Shown here in pieces: positions 11,060 to 21,173 of a stretch of DNA of 64,000 bases. Position 1 is the first letter of the stretch. Each line of letters opens with the position of its first letter. Position numbers and translations under genes: made by a program. Origin of the DNA: Pontederia crassipes (Eukaryota; Streptophyta; Magnoliopsida; Commelinales; Pontederiaceae); contig CM060194.1 of the NCBI GenBank assembly GCA_030549335.1, positions 60,664,547 to 60,728,546 of the forward strand, given 5' to 3'. A model generated the notes under the pieces. It saw only the letters and a program-made list of their open reading frames with translations. It did not search any database and was not told where the DNA came from.

Positions 11060-11935
11060 GGCCGCACGTTGAAGTAAATGAAAGAACATTCAAGGAAATG
11101 AAAGTAAATAACTGCTCTATGACTCATCTCAAACGTCGGACGTTTGCTCAACTTGAAAAGCTCCACTTGGAAAGACTGAAATGTATTAAAAATGGAGAAA
11201 AAAAGATAAATCACAATGAAGATCACGGCCTGTGCCTTAATGAGCGCGTTCAGCTCCATGCCTCAAAATTTATTGTCCGGAGAAAAGCATGACTACTTTG
11301 TATAAAAATCGAGGAATAAAATAGATAGAACGACAACAAAATGACAAAAAAAAAAAAGGCAACAATTCTGAGCTTGGATGATTTTGACACTTCCAACGAA
11401 GGATGATCTTTATATAAATATAAGATATTTTAAAATTAAATAATAAAATTTAATTGTATAACAAAACATAAAATATAACATCAAAGTTTTAAAGAAATCA
11501 AATAAAAGATCCATAATATGATGGAAGACTATTAAATTATAAAAATCTATACATAAATTATACAAAAAATAAAATGGATCAGTTTTGTTATATAAAAAAT
11601 ATATTTCTAATTCTGATTTTTTATTCAATTTTTTTAGCTCGAGTAAATTAAAGGGTTGGTGGATTTATTTTTCACCCTAATTGAGAACAAAAATAATGAA
11701 TAATCGAAATAAAAGAATCATGTGCTTAAAAAAATTAAAAATATCATTTTTTACTAAACAAACTTTGAATATATATTTTTTGGTGGAAAAACAGTTTTGT
11801 ACATATGATGTCACAAATAACTTTTTTACTTTTTTCACATTAATTTCCTACACCATTAAGCACGAAATTAAAAGGGTAAAAAAATAAAAATAAAAAGAGA
11901 AATCATCTTACATGACCTTCCCAAATCGTGCTTTC
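11060..11935. other. AT-rich region upstream of TOM6, no gene seen
   Basis: No coding sequence or bounded repeat is recognised. Only the final 100 bp or so is likely to hold the TOM6 promoter. Confidence 0.55.
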
Positions 11936-11936
11936 T

Positions 11937-11946
11937 CTATAAAACG
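11937..11946 (+). promoter_or_regulatory. Probable TATA box of TOM6
   Basis: TCTATAAAAC lies about 100 bp upstream of the TOM6 start codon. In the presumed 5' UTR, 12022-12030 reads TTAGGGTTT, a telo-box motif often found near the start of housekeeping and translation-related plant genes. The transcription start was not determined. Confidence 0.6.
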
Positions 11947-12043
11947 CTCCATATAACGCGACTTGGTCCGTCCCGAAGCGCCTCCTGCTGCTGACACGTA
12001 CGGAGAGGGAAAAAAAGAGAGTTAGGGTTTTAGCGAGAGCAAG

Positions 12044-12208
12044 ATGTTCTTGGGTGCGATTCCCCGGCGGCCGGACAAGGCGACGGCGTACAAGCAGCTG
12101 AAGACCCATTTGGCCACGATGGGCGCCTTCATCGTTGTTGTCCGTGCCGTCCCTTACGTTCTCCACTTCCTCAGCAGGGAGAAGGAAGAGCTCAAGCTCG
12201 ACTTCTGA
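12044..12208 (+). CDS. TOM6: Mitochondrial import receptor subunit TOM6 homologue
   Basis: A 54-residue protein, MFLGAIPRRPDKATAYKQLK and onward, ending EKEELKLDF. In the plant family, TOM6 is a small tail-anchored subunit of the translocase of the outer mitochondrial membrane, where it helps stabilise the Tom40 channel complex. The diagnostic features are the MF-G--RRPDKA-A-KQL start, a single hydrophobic segment at about residues 25-43 (MGAFIVVVRAVPYVLHFLS) and the acidic/basic tail ending in E-L-K-L-D-F. The length matches plant homologues. The start is the first ATG after the telo-box leader, and the frame is intact. High GC content and codon use stand out from the surroundings. The 3' UTR appears to be split by a 4-kb intron filled with transposons. 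This small gene is easily missed by length cut-offs. Confidence 0.93.
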   Translation: MFLGAIPRRPDKATAYKQLKTHLATMGAFIVVVRAVPYVLHFLSREKEELKLDF

Positions 12209-12869
12209 TCCCGTCCTCTCCCTTCGCTTCTCTCCTGTCCCGAAGGTATTTGCACATCCGTTGCTTTCTGCTACCGATTTGTTTGGGGTGTTTCTCGGCG
12301 ATCCATACGGTGTCGTTTCCGCCTTTGATCTTCTTCTTCTTCTCGGGGTTTTGATGTATAGGTTTAATCAGATTTAAGTTCAGTGGAGATAAAGCATCAC
12401 TCGCATGCATTCTATTTTCCCTCTAATTTATATTTGGTTTTTGACATCTGAATCATTTGAGTTAAGAGCTTGCTTCTATTATGGGATGTGGAGTTATCCG
12501 TAACAGGAGGAGGAACTAGGAAGTTATTATAAGTTTGGATTGCTGTAGGTTTGCATATCTTAATGCAAATAAATTCCAGATGTACATTATGGTTTTGGTG
12601 ATCTAGGGATTAATTTCTTGTAGCCAGAAGATGTGTATATATATTTGTAGTCGGAATATATTTCCAGGGAAAACGTTGAGAGGCGAAATTAACCGCGCTA
12701 TATTGTTAAAACTAAAAGCACAAAGCTTAGGTATTAAAAATCTTCCTGAAAGGCTGAATCTGAAATAGTTTTTCCAATTGAAAAAACAAAAGAAAAAATG
12801 TTTGTTCAAAGATGTCTGTGATTTTCATTTTTTTCAATCACCTACAAGGCAACGTGGGAATAGTTCTAA

Positions 12870-12982
12870 TTATAATTAAAATGAAAGTATGCCCTTTAGT
12901 TTGATGAATGATGGCCATGTGATAGTTAAATTAAAATGAAAGTATGCCCTTTAGTTAGATGAATAATGACCATGTGATAGTT
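12870..12982 (+). repeat. Short tandem duplication of about 56 bp
   Basis: The segment containing AAAATGAAAGTATGCCCTTT followed by GATGA-TGATGGCCATGTGATAGTTA occurs twice in direct succession with a few mismatches. Confidence 0.75.
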
Positions 12983-13553
12983 ATCTCATAATATTTGATA
13001 TTTCATAAACATAATTTTTACATTTTTGACAACGAGGAAAAGAGATTATAGTTTTTTTAATTCTCTTGTTCGTAAAATGAAGTGTTCATAGCACATGTAG
13101 GGAAAAGCTTATTCACTAAGATCCTAGATTTCCAATTTATCTTCTGTTTTGCTTCGCCACATCTTGGCAAAAGACTGATTTAGTTTCATATGCATCCTCA
13201 AAATTGACACTTGTGAGTGCACTAAGGTATTAGATACATGTCAAATGAAACAAGTTCCAAATGCAAAAATTTAATAGCGGAAGTTGAAATTGTGCAAACT
13301 TGGAGAAATCTGTATTAATCAAGACGAAATTATTTAATTACAAATCTTTAGGATCTACATGATCTAAGTTTCATCTTTATTTTCCACTAATTCTATGCTG
13401 ACTAGAATAACAGAGTGCAAATAATGAATATAACTGCTTAATTCCCGGCAATATGATGAAACTAGATCTAGGAACAGTGTGCTGTGATTGAAGGGGGGTT
13501 ATGATTAGGGATGGCACCCAACCCTGTTCAGGGCAGAGGAGATTCCTCCTGCC

Positions 13554-14808
13554 CAATGTTGTCAAACACGTAAAACGGGCTCGACACAGAGGTCAGCAAA
13601 ACACGTAATTGTGAACAAGTAATATGACACGGCTGATTCGACCGAATTTTTATTTAATATAGATATATATATATATATACATTTAAATATATATGTATAT
13701 ATAAGTAATTAGTGGTGAGATGCAAATTCTTTTGAACTTATAAGTGCCAAATGCAATATTACATAAGCAAAATTCTAATTTTAATATCAAGTCATGATAT
13801 TAATAACTATTTACTTATATATTAAAAATATTAATTCATGAAAAATTAACACCTAAAAAAATTATAATAATAACAGACTAATGGCAATTGTTAAATCAAT
13901 AAATAATGTTAACAGTTAATTCATGAAAAATTAATACATCAATAAAATTATAACAATAACAAAAATTAGCACATCAATTCATAAAAAAGATTCGTGATCA
14001 ATTCATAAAAACATAAAAAATTAACACAACAATAAATTTAGAATAATAACAGTAGTTGGTGATTTCATCAAATATTAACAATAGTAGCACTATTAAAATT
14101 GTTATAAATGTATAACATAAAAAAATAAAAATGCTCCCTGTCCATGAGCGCCGCAGTGGCGACAGTAGGTCATATGCTAATGCCGTCTCCGCTGTTGACA
14201 GCACGACGTGATGGTGGAAAAAAGAAACGAGAAGCGGCTCACGTGTGCGAAGAGAGGGAAAAAATGCTCGTGTGCGAAGGGAGAAAGGGAAAGGGAGAAA
14301 AGGGGAAGGGAGGGAGGAGAGGGAGAGAAGGCCTGCTCGGGCGAGCGAAGAGAAAGGGAGAGAAGGGCGGCGACGAAGATAAGACTGCAGTGACAGCAGA
14401 AGATGAGTGATGGCGGCATCAGCAGATGAACATCGGCGGCGGCAGCAGGTCAGCAGTGGCGAAGGCAGAGCAACATCGGCGGACAGGAAACAAGAGGAAA
14501 AGAGAGATGAGTGCTTGTCACAACTTATAAAATGTAAAAAGAAGGGATTGTTGGATCGTCTCCTCCGATCTTACGGGCCTGCACGCGATAGAATTGCGTG
14601 CTGGCCAAAAACATTTCTGCCTAGGATCGAGCATGATTTTCCTGGGTAGGGACGTATGATTCTACATTCTGAAATGCGATTTTGACAACATTGCTTTCTA
14701 TCGCGTGCTGGCCAAAAACATTTCTGCCTAGGATCGAGCATGATTTTCCTGGGTAGGAACGTAGAATCGTACGATTCTACAATCTGAAATGCGATTTTGA
14801 CAACATTG
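13554..14808. mobile_element. Nested non-autonomous hAT element
   Basis: A 1255-bp element with terminal inverted repeats CAATGTTGTCAAA and TTTGACAACATTG. It is flanked by CTCCTGCC (13546-13553) and CTCCCGCC (14809-14816), an 8-bp target duplication with one mismatch. It interrupts the terminal region of the larger hAT. The interior has no transposase: it is AT-rich to 14130, then a G/A-rich stretch of low complexity (14208-14410). Open frames in that stretch are compositional. Confidence 0.85.
14596..14808. repeat. Tandemly duplicated terminus of the nested hAT (107-bp period)
   Basis: GCGTGCTGGCCAAAAACATT and the following roughly 90 bp occur at 14596-14702 and again at 14703-14808. Both copies contain the terminal-repeat sequence TTTGACAACATTG (14681-14693 and 14796-14808). 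The second copy also holds the perfect 20-bp palindrome GTAGAATCGTACGATTCTAC (14761-14780). Confidence 0.9.
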
Positions 14809-14899
14809 CTCCCGCCCTGACATCGATGACCGACCCACCCCTCTCCCCGCCGCCGTCTCCACCCTGAATCCCTGGTTGGGGGGAAATTTAGTGGGGACC

Positions 14900-15202
14900 T
14901 TGTCCCTGGCCGTCCGCCTCTTGCCCTTCCCGTAGAAGAGGTTCTCGTCGTAGTCCGACATCGAGTGCATAGTCTCCCCTCCGCTGGCTGATCATTATCT
15001 CTTCAGCGTCGTGTCCAACCATAGGGCAGGGATGCCCATGCTCTTCCTCAGCCTATTGTGAAGGTCCAAGAATTGGGAGGTCGTGTTCGCTGTCGTGGTG
15101 GTAGTGGTGCTGCTGGAGCCGATTACATCGGCACTTACTAGGAGGAAGAGGAAGGGGGGGGGGGACGAGGAGGAAGAGTGAGCTGGCTTTGATTGCTGCC
15201 AT
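14900..15202 (-). pseudogene. Captured CAP-domain (PR-1-like) gene fragment, frameshifted
   Basis: From an ATG at 15202 the minus strand reads MAAIKASSLFLLV, a run of eleven C/G bases (15154-15164), and, in a shifted frame, PPFLFLLVSADVIG. Together these look like a signal peptide. A Ser/Thr linker follows, then SQFLDLHNRLRKSMGIPALWLDTTLKR. That matches the start of CAP/PR-1 proteins (Q-FL--HN--R---G-P-L-WD--L). After a second frame change come SQRRGDYAL and then HSMSDYDENLFYGKGKRRTARDKV, matching the next CAP block (NQRRGDCAL-HS---GENL--GSGKRWTARDAV). The C-terminal half with the disulfide-rich GHYTQVVW region is absent. CAP proteins are secreted and often defence-induced. This copy is truncated and frameshifted, so no functional product is expected. 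Family assignment is by motif recognition. Confidence 0.65.
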
Positions 15203-15590
15203 GACACGAAGAATACTACATACAACCAGAGCGTTCGAACATTCGCTTGCTTAAGAATCTCGAGCACCAGGTGTTCGCCGAGCTCTGTAGCCTCTTCCGA
15301 AGGCCACACGACCTTCTCCTATCCTCAGGTGAGCCGTGACTTCTTGCTCCTCCCTGCACTGTGACCGTGGTTCGGTGGGAGTCTCTGCCATCAGATCCGT
15401 CGTACCCTACCGCACTTGATTCCTCCTCTACTCCGTGCCTACTTGTCGTTCGCTCGGGGTCTTGCTCCCAGAGGTCGTCCACGCTGTGGGCGCCGACATC
15501 GTGCGTCCGCACAGGGAGGTGTAGGTGTTGCATTCGAGTCGCCGTTGAGAAGGACGAGCGCCACCCGGTTGACTGGGCTCAAAGATGACG
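15203..15590 (-). other. GC-rich captured-looking segment of unknown origin
   Basis: This roughly 390-bp block lies between the hAT leader and the CAP fragment. Its GC content is like coding DNA, with open frames on both strands (for example 15533-15216 -, 15361-15588 +). I recognise no family. It may be the upstream part of the captured locus or a second captured fragment. Confidence 0.35.
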
Positions 15591-16289
15591 AGTGATGTTA
15601 GGGTTAGGGAGGAGAGAGATTATGATGTTAGGGAGGAAGAAAGAGAAAAAGTTAGGGTTTCTTATCTTATATATATATGATAGAATGGGCGGTTGAGATG
15701 TAGTGTATCCTATTTGATGGTTTATAATTATAATAAAATATTAATAAAAAATAAGGTGCGGGGATTTGGGGACCCAACAAGGCGGGGGCAATCCCACCGC
15801 CCCGATCCCTGAAAGAGGGTGCAGGGGCAGTTTGCCCCCCATCCCCGACCCTGTGGGGTAAAATTCTCTGAAATCGGGCCCTGATCGGGTATATTGCCAT
15901 CCCTAGTTATGATCCATGTAATCATCATGCTAACAGTACACAAGCAAGATGTGTGACCCCATGCTCTCTTTCTGTATTCCTTATTCAATAGGAATGCTGT
16001 TAAGAACTATCCTTCTTTGTTGTCTTCCTGGCATTTCATTTACCGTTGCAATCTTTCTCTTCCTTGACACTTCATGTGATGTTTTCAATGTTTATATTTC
16101 TTACCATGTGTAGGAGAAAAAAACGTGCCCTAATAAATGAACTACAAAAGGAATTGAACTATGTTATTTTATGCATTATTTAGTTGTTGCTACCCGAAAT
16201 ATTCATAAACTGGAAAGATCGCGCAGAATAATCCCATAGTTCCTTTCCCAACAAATGTAGTCTCATCCAATTTTCCCTCTTGATTGCAG

Positions 16290-16440
16290 GTTTATTCTGT
16301 GAAGAAGCTTTGGGTTCTTTTGAAGAAGGCAACTTTTCGATTTTATCTAGGATCAAACTTTACAAACAATGTCACTTTATATGGATTTTTGTTGAATAAT
16401 TGAATTGTTGTAATGGTCCGTGGTTAATGGATGAGAATCT
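16290..16440 (+). other. Inferred second (non-coding) exon of TOM6
   Basis: After the acceptor at 16289 the sequence loses the strong AT bias for about 150 bp and resembles a 3' UTR. The polyadenylation site was not determined. Beyond it, to about 17200, there are only unconvincing open frames. Confidence 0.4.
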
Positions 16441-17211
16441 TTTTTCCTTTAGATGTAATTCTTGAGCTCTATATGCTGTTTGCATTAAGTTTGGTTGCTG
16501 CTATGAATTTGCGGTGCAATGTTTGTGATTTAACCTGCAGAATAGGAAGGGAGCACAACAACAAAACGAATATAGGATTCCACATATTGAAGCACGCTTT
16601 AGAAAGCAGAAGCATAAAGAACGTATGGTATGAGTTACATAAAGAACTGCATCATAGCACTACACCTTGGCTGCCTGTTCGACCACAACCATATGGATGT
16701 AATTTTATGAAGAGACTAATCGGGGTTGCCTGTTTTAGGAAATTTCACTACACTTGAAGCAATGACTGATTGCCTGTTCACTACGAACATATGGAGCTCA
16801 GGTGAATTTCATTGAGATGCATCCGCTTTCGTTGTGCATGCTTCATCATATATGTTCCCTGGATTCTGCCTGCCTTCCCCTCTGCAATGGTCGTTGTTGT
16901 TGTTGCTCAGTGTTGCTGTCAAAATTGATTATACGATTTTACATTTACCTGCGCATTTCAATTTCTCATTTATTTGTGTTGTCACTTCAAGAACCTAATT
17001 GACGGGTATGTGTTATAATTACGAACGACAACTACATCCAACAGATTATGATCCGACCGAGAACATAAGGATTTTAATTGCCCTTCATCTAATCCTCATT
17101 ATGTCTTACATTATTCTTATGCCTTTTCATGTATATCCCGGAACACTGGAATATACTCGATATAGACAAACTTGTAAACTTTTAATTTTTATAAATAATA
17201 CGTACGCAACA

Positions 17212-18656
17212 GTATTGCTAATTTTTTATTACACAATATTAGGTAACTATACATTTTATTTTAATTACTTGTTCATAATATGGTAAAGTGGAGATGTTCT
17301 TTCTTGCAAAGAAATATTTGAGTTGTGAACATCAAGGCACTAAGTAGAATTATTTTTAAATATAGCTTTACTTTCCACTGTTTCTTTTATTGTTTGAACT
17401 ATAAAAAATTTGAGTTCCCCACATATCACATATTTTAGTAGCAAATCATTCTTCTAAGGATATTGAGAATTATGAGAATATAAATTGGTTTAGATTGGAA
17501 ATTTTCCATGAGGAAAAATTGGTAGTATGATTCATAGCTCAATTACAAAAGATGTTTTAACATGCAAACGAAAAAAAATCTTGACACGTTCAAGAAATTT
17601 TATTGTTGTTTTAACTTCGACGACATTGAAGAAAAGTCAGTTCGATTTTTTTGGAAAACGTCTTAGCTCACATTCGTTCGAGTTAGACTAGTCAAACTTC
17701 ATTAACAATTTAAGTAATAAATTCATCCTTTATGTTATAAAATCCTCGAACAAATTCCATGTATAAGTTTGAATTAATTTTCTTTATAACAAATGATTTG
17801 CAATATTTATTCTCTCCTCAATGTGTTTTCTTTTATGTTTGATTGGCGTGTGTTCATAGTTTACTTATTTTTTATGTGATATTTTTCTGTTTGATTAATG
17901 TTCAAGGTTATTAATATTTGATTAATTCGTTGCGAGCGACGGAGCAAGAAAAAAGTTTCCTGCGCCGTGTATTCTGTTCATTTTCCATATTTTTTATTTG
18001 ATAATATTTTTTCACCATTGAGTGAATATCTTCGAGTCATAAACCGAAGTGATTTCCTCCCGTCAAACTCAAACCAACGTGAACCCTTGCACCACTAAAT
18101 TAACTATATACCGTAGAAGGCATGAAGGAAATGAACTTTATTTTAAGATGTTCTTAATGTCATTCCTCAAACACTTATTTCCTCAAATACTTATCATTTC
18201 AAACTTTTTATTTTACCTTTTATTTAGTTTTAATTTATCTTTCACCTCTTCAATTCTGATTTACACCCAACTTTTTTCTTAATTAATTTTGAAATCATTT
18301 TATTCTTTCTCTATTGTCTCTCTTCCGTATATTAGCATTATCATTTTTCATGATAAAAATATAATACTAATATTATATAATATGAGATATGATTCATACA
18401 TATAAATTTAATTAATATAAAAAGTTTAATTACGTTAAATATATATAATACTCAAAAGTATATGAAATAAAATGAAAAACAATTGCATATTGAGCACTTT
18501 GGAGTGACATTAAATTTTCTAGAAATGACATGGTGAGCATCCTTATTTTATTAACATATATATATATAATATATATTATTACATATTCAGCACATGAGAA
18601 ATTAAGAACTTCTATTGATAGTCGTACGTAACACTATCAATTCATCCAACTAAAAG
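17212..18656. repeat. Downstream flank of lectin kinase 1, duplicated at 23852-24901
   Basis: From ACAGTATTGCTAA on, this AT-rich stretch matches 23852-24901 with scattered mismatches and small indels. The other copy lacks about 350 bp around 18150-18550. It marks one end of a segmental duplication that includes the kinase gene. No gene is seen in it. Confidence 0.85.
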
Positions 18657-21173
18657 TCACTCCACGTACTCCTGGGCGGTGGAAAAGATATTGGGATCCG
18701 GAGGCGAAGCCACCATTGTCCACCCATGGAGCATCTGCCACACCTTGTGCATGGACGGCCTCAACGACGGGTCCTCCTGGATGCACCAAATGGCCACCTT
18801 CACGAACGTTTCAACCCTCCCAAGATCGGCCATGGCCTCTTCGTCGTCTTCCCACAGCAGACGCCTCAGCTTCCCGGCTCTGTATAGGTCGTACGCCCAG
18901 TAGATGAGCACGGGCTCCTCCACCTCCTGTTCGATGACCGGGTCCGTCTCCAAGTTCCTCCTGCAGCACACGAGCTCCAGCAGCATCACGCCGAAGCTGT
19001 ACACGTCCACCTTGTTTGTGATGGGCATGCTCTTGAACCACTCCGGCGCCACGTAACCTCGCGTCCCCCTGATGCCGGTGATCGTCCGCGTCTGGTCCGT
19101 CCTCAACAGCTTCGCCAGGCCGAAGTCCGAGATCCGTGGCGCGAAGTTGTCGTCCAGCAGCACGTTCTGGGGCTTTATGTCGCAGTGGATGATCTGGCTG
19201 ACGCACTCTTCGTGCAGGTAGAGCAGCCCTCTGGCTATCCCAAGAGCGATCTGGACGCGCCGGTTCCAGCTCGGCCTCGTGCCGCCGCCGCCAAACAGGA
19301 AGCTCGTCAGGGACCCGTTGCTCATGTATTCGTAGACGAGAAGCCGATGCGTCCCTTCTTCGCACAGGCCGATCAATTTGACAAGATTTTTGTGGTGCGC
19401 CTGCCCGATGGATCGCAGCTCGTTCTTGAATTCCTTATCGCTCTCTTTAAACATCCTGTCCAAATTCTTCACCGCGACGAAGTTCGCCGTGGAGTAACTG
19501 GAAGGCGCCAGATAGCCCTTGTAAACTACCCCGGAAGCGCCGCTCCCCACTTCTTCGATGAATCCTTTGGTCGCCTTCTCCAGCTCCCTGTAGGTGAAAA
19601 CTATCAAGTTAAGCCCGGCCATGCTCCCTTGTTCCTGTTCAGTAACGTTATCCCGGCTCTTCTTTTTGTATATGTACCAAGGCAGCCATGCAACGGTGAG
19701 CGAAGTTATTAGTACAGAGCAACCCAAAAGCACGGCCCCAGTAATGATCAATATTCTTCCATCCTTCTTTGCGTTCGCTTCCACTACGGCAACGGGGGGC
19801 CCGAGGGAGGAAGCATTACCCTGCACCTTGGACACCTTGACAAACGCAATCCTGTCTACGTTGCTCCCCATCCTTCCGTTGGAAAGCGGCATCTTCTTCT
19901 TCCAGCATTCCCCGGTCTCAGATCTATAGATGGCCACAGCGCAGAAGCAGTCGTGCAAACATAGCTCCCTGCACTGGTCTTTATCGACCGACGAGTACTT
20001 CGTGTAGTCCGAGAGAGGCCAATCCAAGTTGTCTATCGGGGTGAAATCGAAGTCGACCGAGTCATCCTTGTCGCAGCTCTGGGGAACGTAGTCCGGTTCG
20101 CAGCCCTTGTACTTCTTCTGGGGGTCGATGAATTTGTACGCCGGCGGACAGTCGCAGTTGACGAGGCCCAACTGTTGGTCGGACGTCGACGTAGTTACGC
20201 TGCAGTAGCTGTTGAAACCGCACACTCCGCTTCCGATATCATTCCTCAGGACCGTGCATATGTCAGATGGAACGGCGGCGACTGGGTTCCAACGCTGCTC
20301 CCAGCGTTTTCCGTTCACTGACGTGCCAGCAGCCTTGGGGTAGACGTACTGCCGGAAGACCCCGTCGGAGTCCAGTGTCGCCCGTTGGTAGAAGTCCGCA
20401 AGGGCATACGTGGCCGTCGAGATTATGTTGAGTCGAGTGCCGTTGTTTAGAGCGAAGTATATGCTTCCGGACTGGTTGTACACGAGTTGCTTGCCGGAGC
20501 CGACGGTGTCGGAGGACCAGTAGGCGTCATACTTATCTCCAGTGTCAAGATCCAGTGGATAGAACACAAGGTTGCCGTCGGTCTGAGCGTCCAGCTCGAA
20601 CCGGCCGTCGGAGAAGTCGGTGTCCGTGAGCTTCGACAGGAGTTTGAAGCCTGCCGCTAGGACCTGTCCCGGGAGGAGGTTGTCGGTAGGACTGTCGAAG
20701 CTTTGCCACAGGAAGTCTTGGGCCCCTAAGGACGCGGAAGAGGTGGCCAAGACGAGGTTTCCGTCGTCGAGGAGCGCGAGGAGGGTGGTGTTCGTGAAGA
20801 AGCCGGGATTCCATATCACCTTGTTGGCGTGATCTCTAAGGGAGAGCTGGCCGTCGGAGGCAAGCTGCAACGTGGAGCCCGCTTGGACCGGGGCGTCGCG
20901 GTTGGCCGTCCAGACGAGGGTCTTAGGGGAGGTGGCGTCGAACCAGACGCCGAGAAGGAAGAGCTGCTGGGAAGAGGAACTAGTAGTGGTTGAATTAATG
21001 GGGAAGAAGCCAAAGGCGAACTCACCGGAGGAGGAGAGCAAGGCGGTGGTGGAGCTGAGAGCAGTGATGGTGGTTCCTCTGGTCATGTTGGCATACGTGG
21101 TTTGGGCGCTAGTTCTTGTCGACATAACCAGTGACAGGAGGAGGAGCGGTAAGAGGTGGTGAATGAAAGCCAT
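18657..21173 (-). CDS. G-type lectin receptor-like Ser/Thr kinase (LECRK-type), copy 1
   Basis: An intact, intronless 838-residue protein. Signal peptide 1-23; B-type (bulb) lectin region about 30-205, with the mannose-binding signature QTDGNLVFY at 197-205. A Cys-rich EGF/S-locus-like block spans 306-358 and a PAN/apple-like block about 367-449 (CRELCLHDCFCAV). Transmembrane helix about 474-499; cytosolic kinase 540-815. Kinase motifs: P-loop GSGASG 543-548, Lys569 in VAVK, catalytic loop HCDIKPQN 663-670, DFG 683-685, APE 709-711. The HCD in place of HRD makes it a non-RD kinase. The family sits in the plasma membrane and couples extracellular ligand recognition to kinase signalling, often in defence; the ligand here is unknown. 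The ATG gives a classic signal peptide. A second full copy is at 48397-50883 and a broken one at about 24902-26543. Confidence 0.95.
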   Translation of the reverse strand: MAFIHHLLPLLLLSLVMSTRTSAQTTYANMTRGTTITALSSTTALLSSSGEFAFGFFPINSTTTSSSSQQLFLLGVWFDATSPKTLVWTANRDAPVQAGSTLQLASDGQLSLRDHANKVIWNPGFFTNTTLLALLDDGNLVLATSSASLGAQDFLWQSFDSPTDNLLPGQVLAAGFKLLSKLTDTDFSDGRFELDAQTDGNLVFYPLDLDTGDKYDAYWSSDTVGSGKQLVYNQSGSIYFALNNGTRLNIISTATYALADFYQRATLDSDGVFRQYVYPKAAGTSVNGKRWEQRWNPVAAVPSDICTVLRNDIGSGVCGFNSYCSVTTSTSDQQLGLVNCDCPPAYKFIDPQKKYKGCEPDYVPQSCDKDDSVDFDFTPIDNLDWPLSDYTKYSSVDKDQCRELCLHDCFCAVAIYRSETGECWKKKMPLSNGRMGSNVDRIAFVKVSKVQGNASSLGPPVAVVEANAKKDGRILIITGAVLLGCSVLITSLTVAWLPWYIYKKKSRDNVTEQEQGSMAGLNLIVFTYRELEKATKGFIEEVGSGASGVVYKGYLAPSSYSTANFVAVKNLDRMFKESDKEFKNELRSIGQAHHKNLVKLIGLCEEGTHRLLVYEYMSNGSLTSFLFGGGGTRPSWNRRVQIALGIARGLLYLHEECVSQIIHCDIKPQNVLLDDNFAPRISDFGLAKLLRTDQTRTITGIRGTRGYVAPEWFKSMPITNKVDVYSFGVMLLELVCCRRNLETDPVIEQEVEEPVLIYWAYDLYRAGKLRRLLWEDDEEAMADLGRVETFVKVAIWCIQEDPSLRPSMHKVWQMLHGWTMVASPPDPNIFSTAQEYVE

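Larger units (their letters stand above)
13506..15905 (-). mobile_element. hAT element carrying a captured gene fragment (Pack-type)
   Basis: A 2400-bp element starts TAGGGATGGCA and ends ATTGCCATCCCTA. It is flanked by the perfect 8-bp duplication GTTATGAT (13498-13505 and 15906-15913). The family's leader (GC-rich end, AT-rich TATA tract, CCCTAAC-rich pyrimidine stretch) is at the right end (15905 back to about 15590). By comparison with 5156-9132 the element therefore reads on the minus strand. No transposase sequence is present. Instead, 14820-15590 is GC-rich host-gene-like DNA including a CAP/PR-1-like fragment. A second hAT element (13554-14808) is nested near the left end. It lies inside the inferred TOM6 3'-UTR intron. 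Confidence 0.9.
12246..16289 (+). other. Inferred 3'-UTR intron of TOM6 (GT...AG)
   Basis: After the TOM6 stop codon the sequence reads CCCGAAG, then GTATTTGC (donor at 12246). A pyrimidine-rich stretch ending TTGATTGCAG gives the acceptor at 16288-16289, followed by GTTTATTCTGTGAAG. The intron would be 4044 bp, of which 2400 bp is a hAT element. The rest is AT-rich and includes a short direct duplication (about 12870-12982). Intron status is inferred from splice-site sequence and the downstream non-AT-rich exon-like segment; no transcript evidence is available. Confidence 0.55.

Noticed and set aside
12135..12377. 80-codon ORF overlapping TOM6 in another frame
   Set aside because: It overlaps the recognisable TOM6 frame and has no homology pattern.
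14208..14410. Lys/Arg/Glu-rich ORFs
   Set aside because: Low-complexity G/A-rich interior of the nested hAT element.
18679..21162. Plus-strand and off-frame ORFs overlapping lectin kinase 1
   Set aside because: They mirror the GC-rich real gene in other frames and show no domain.
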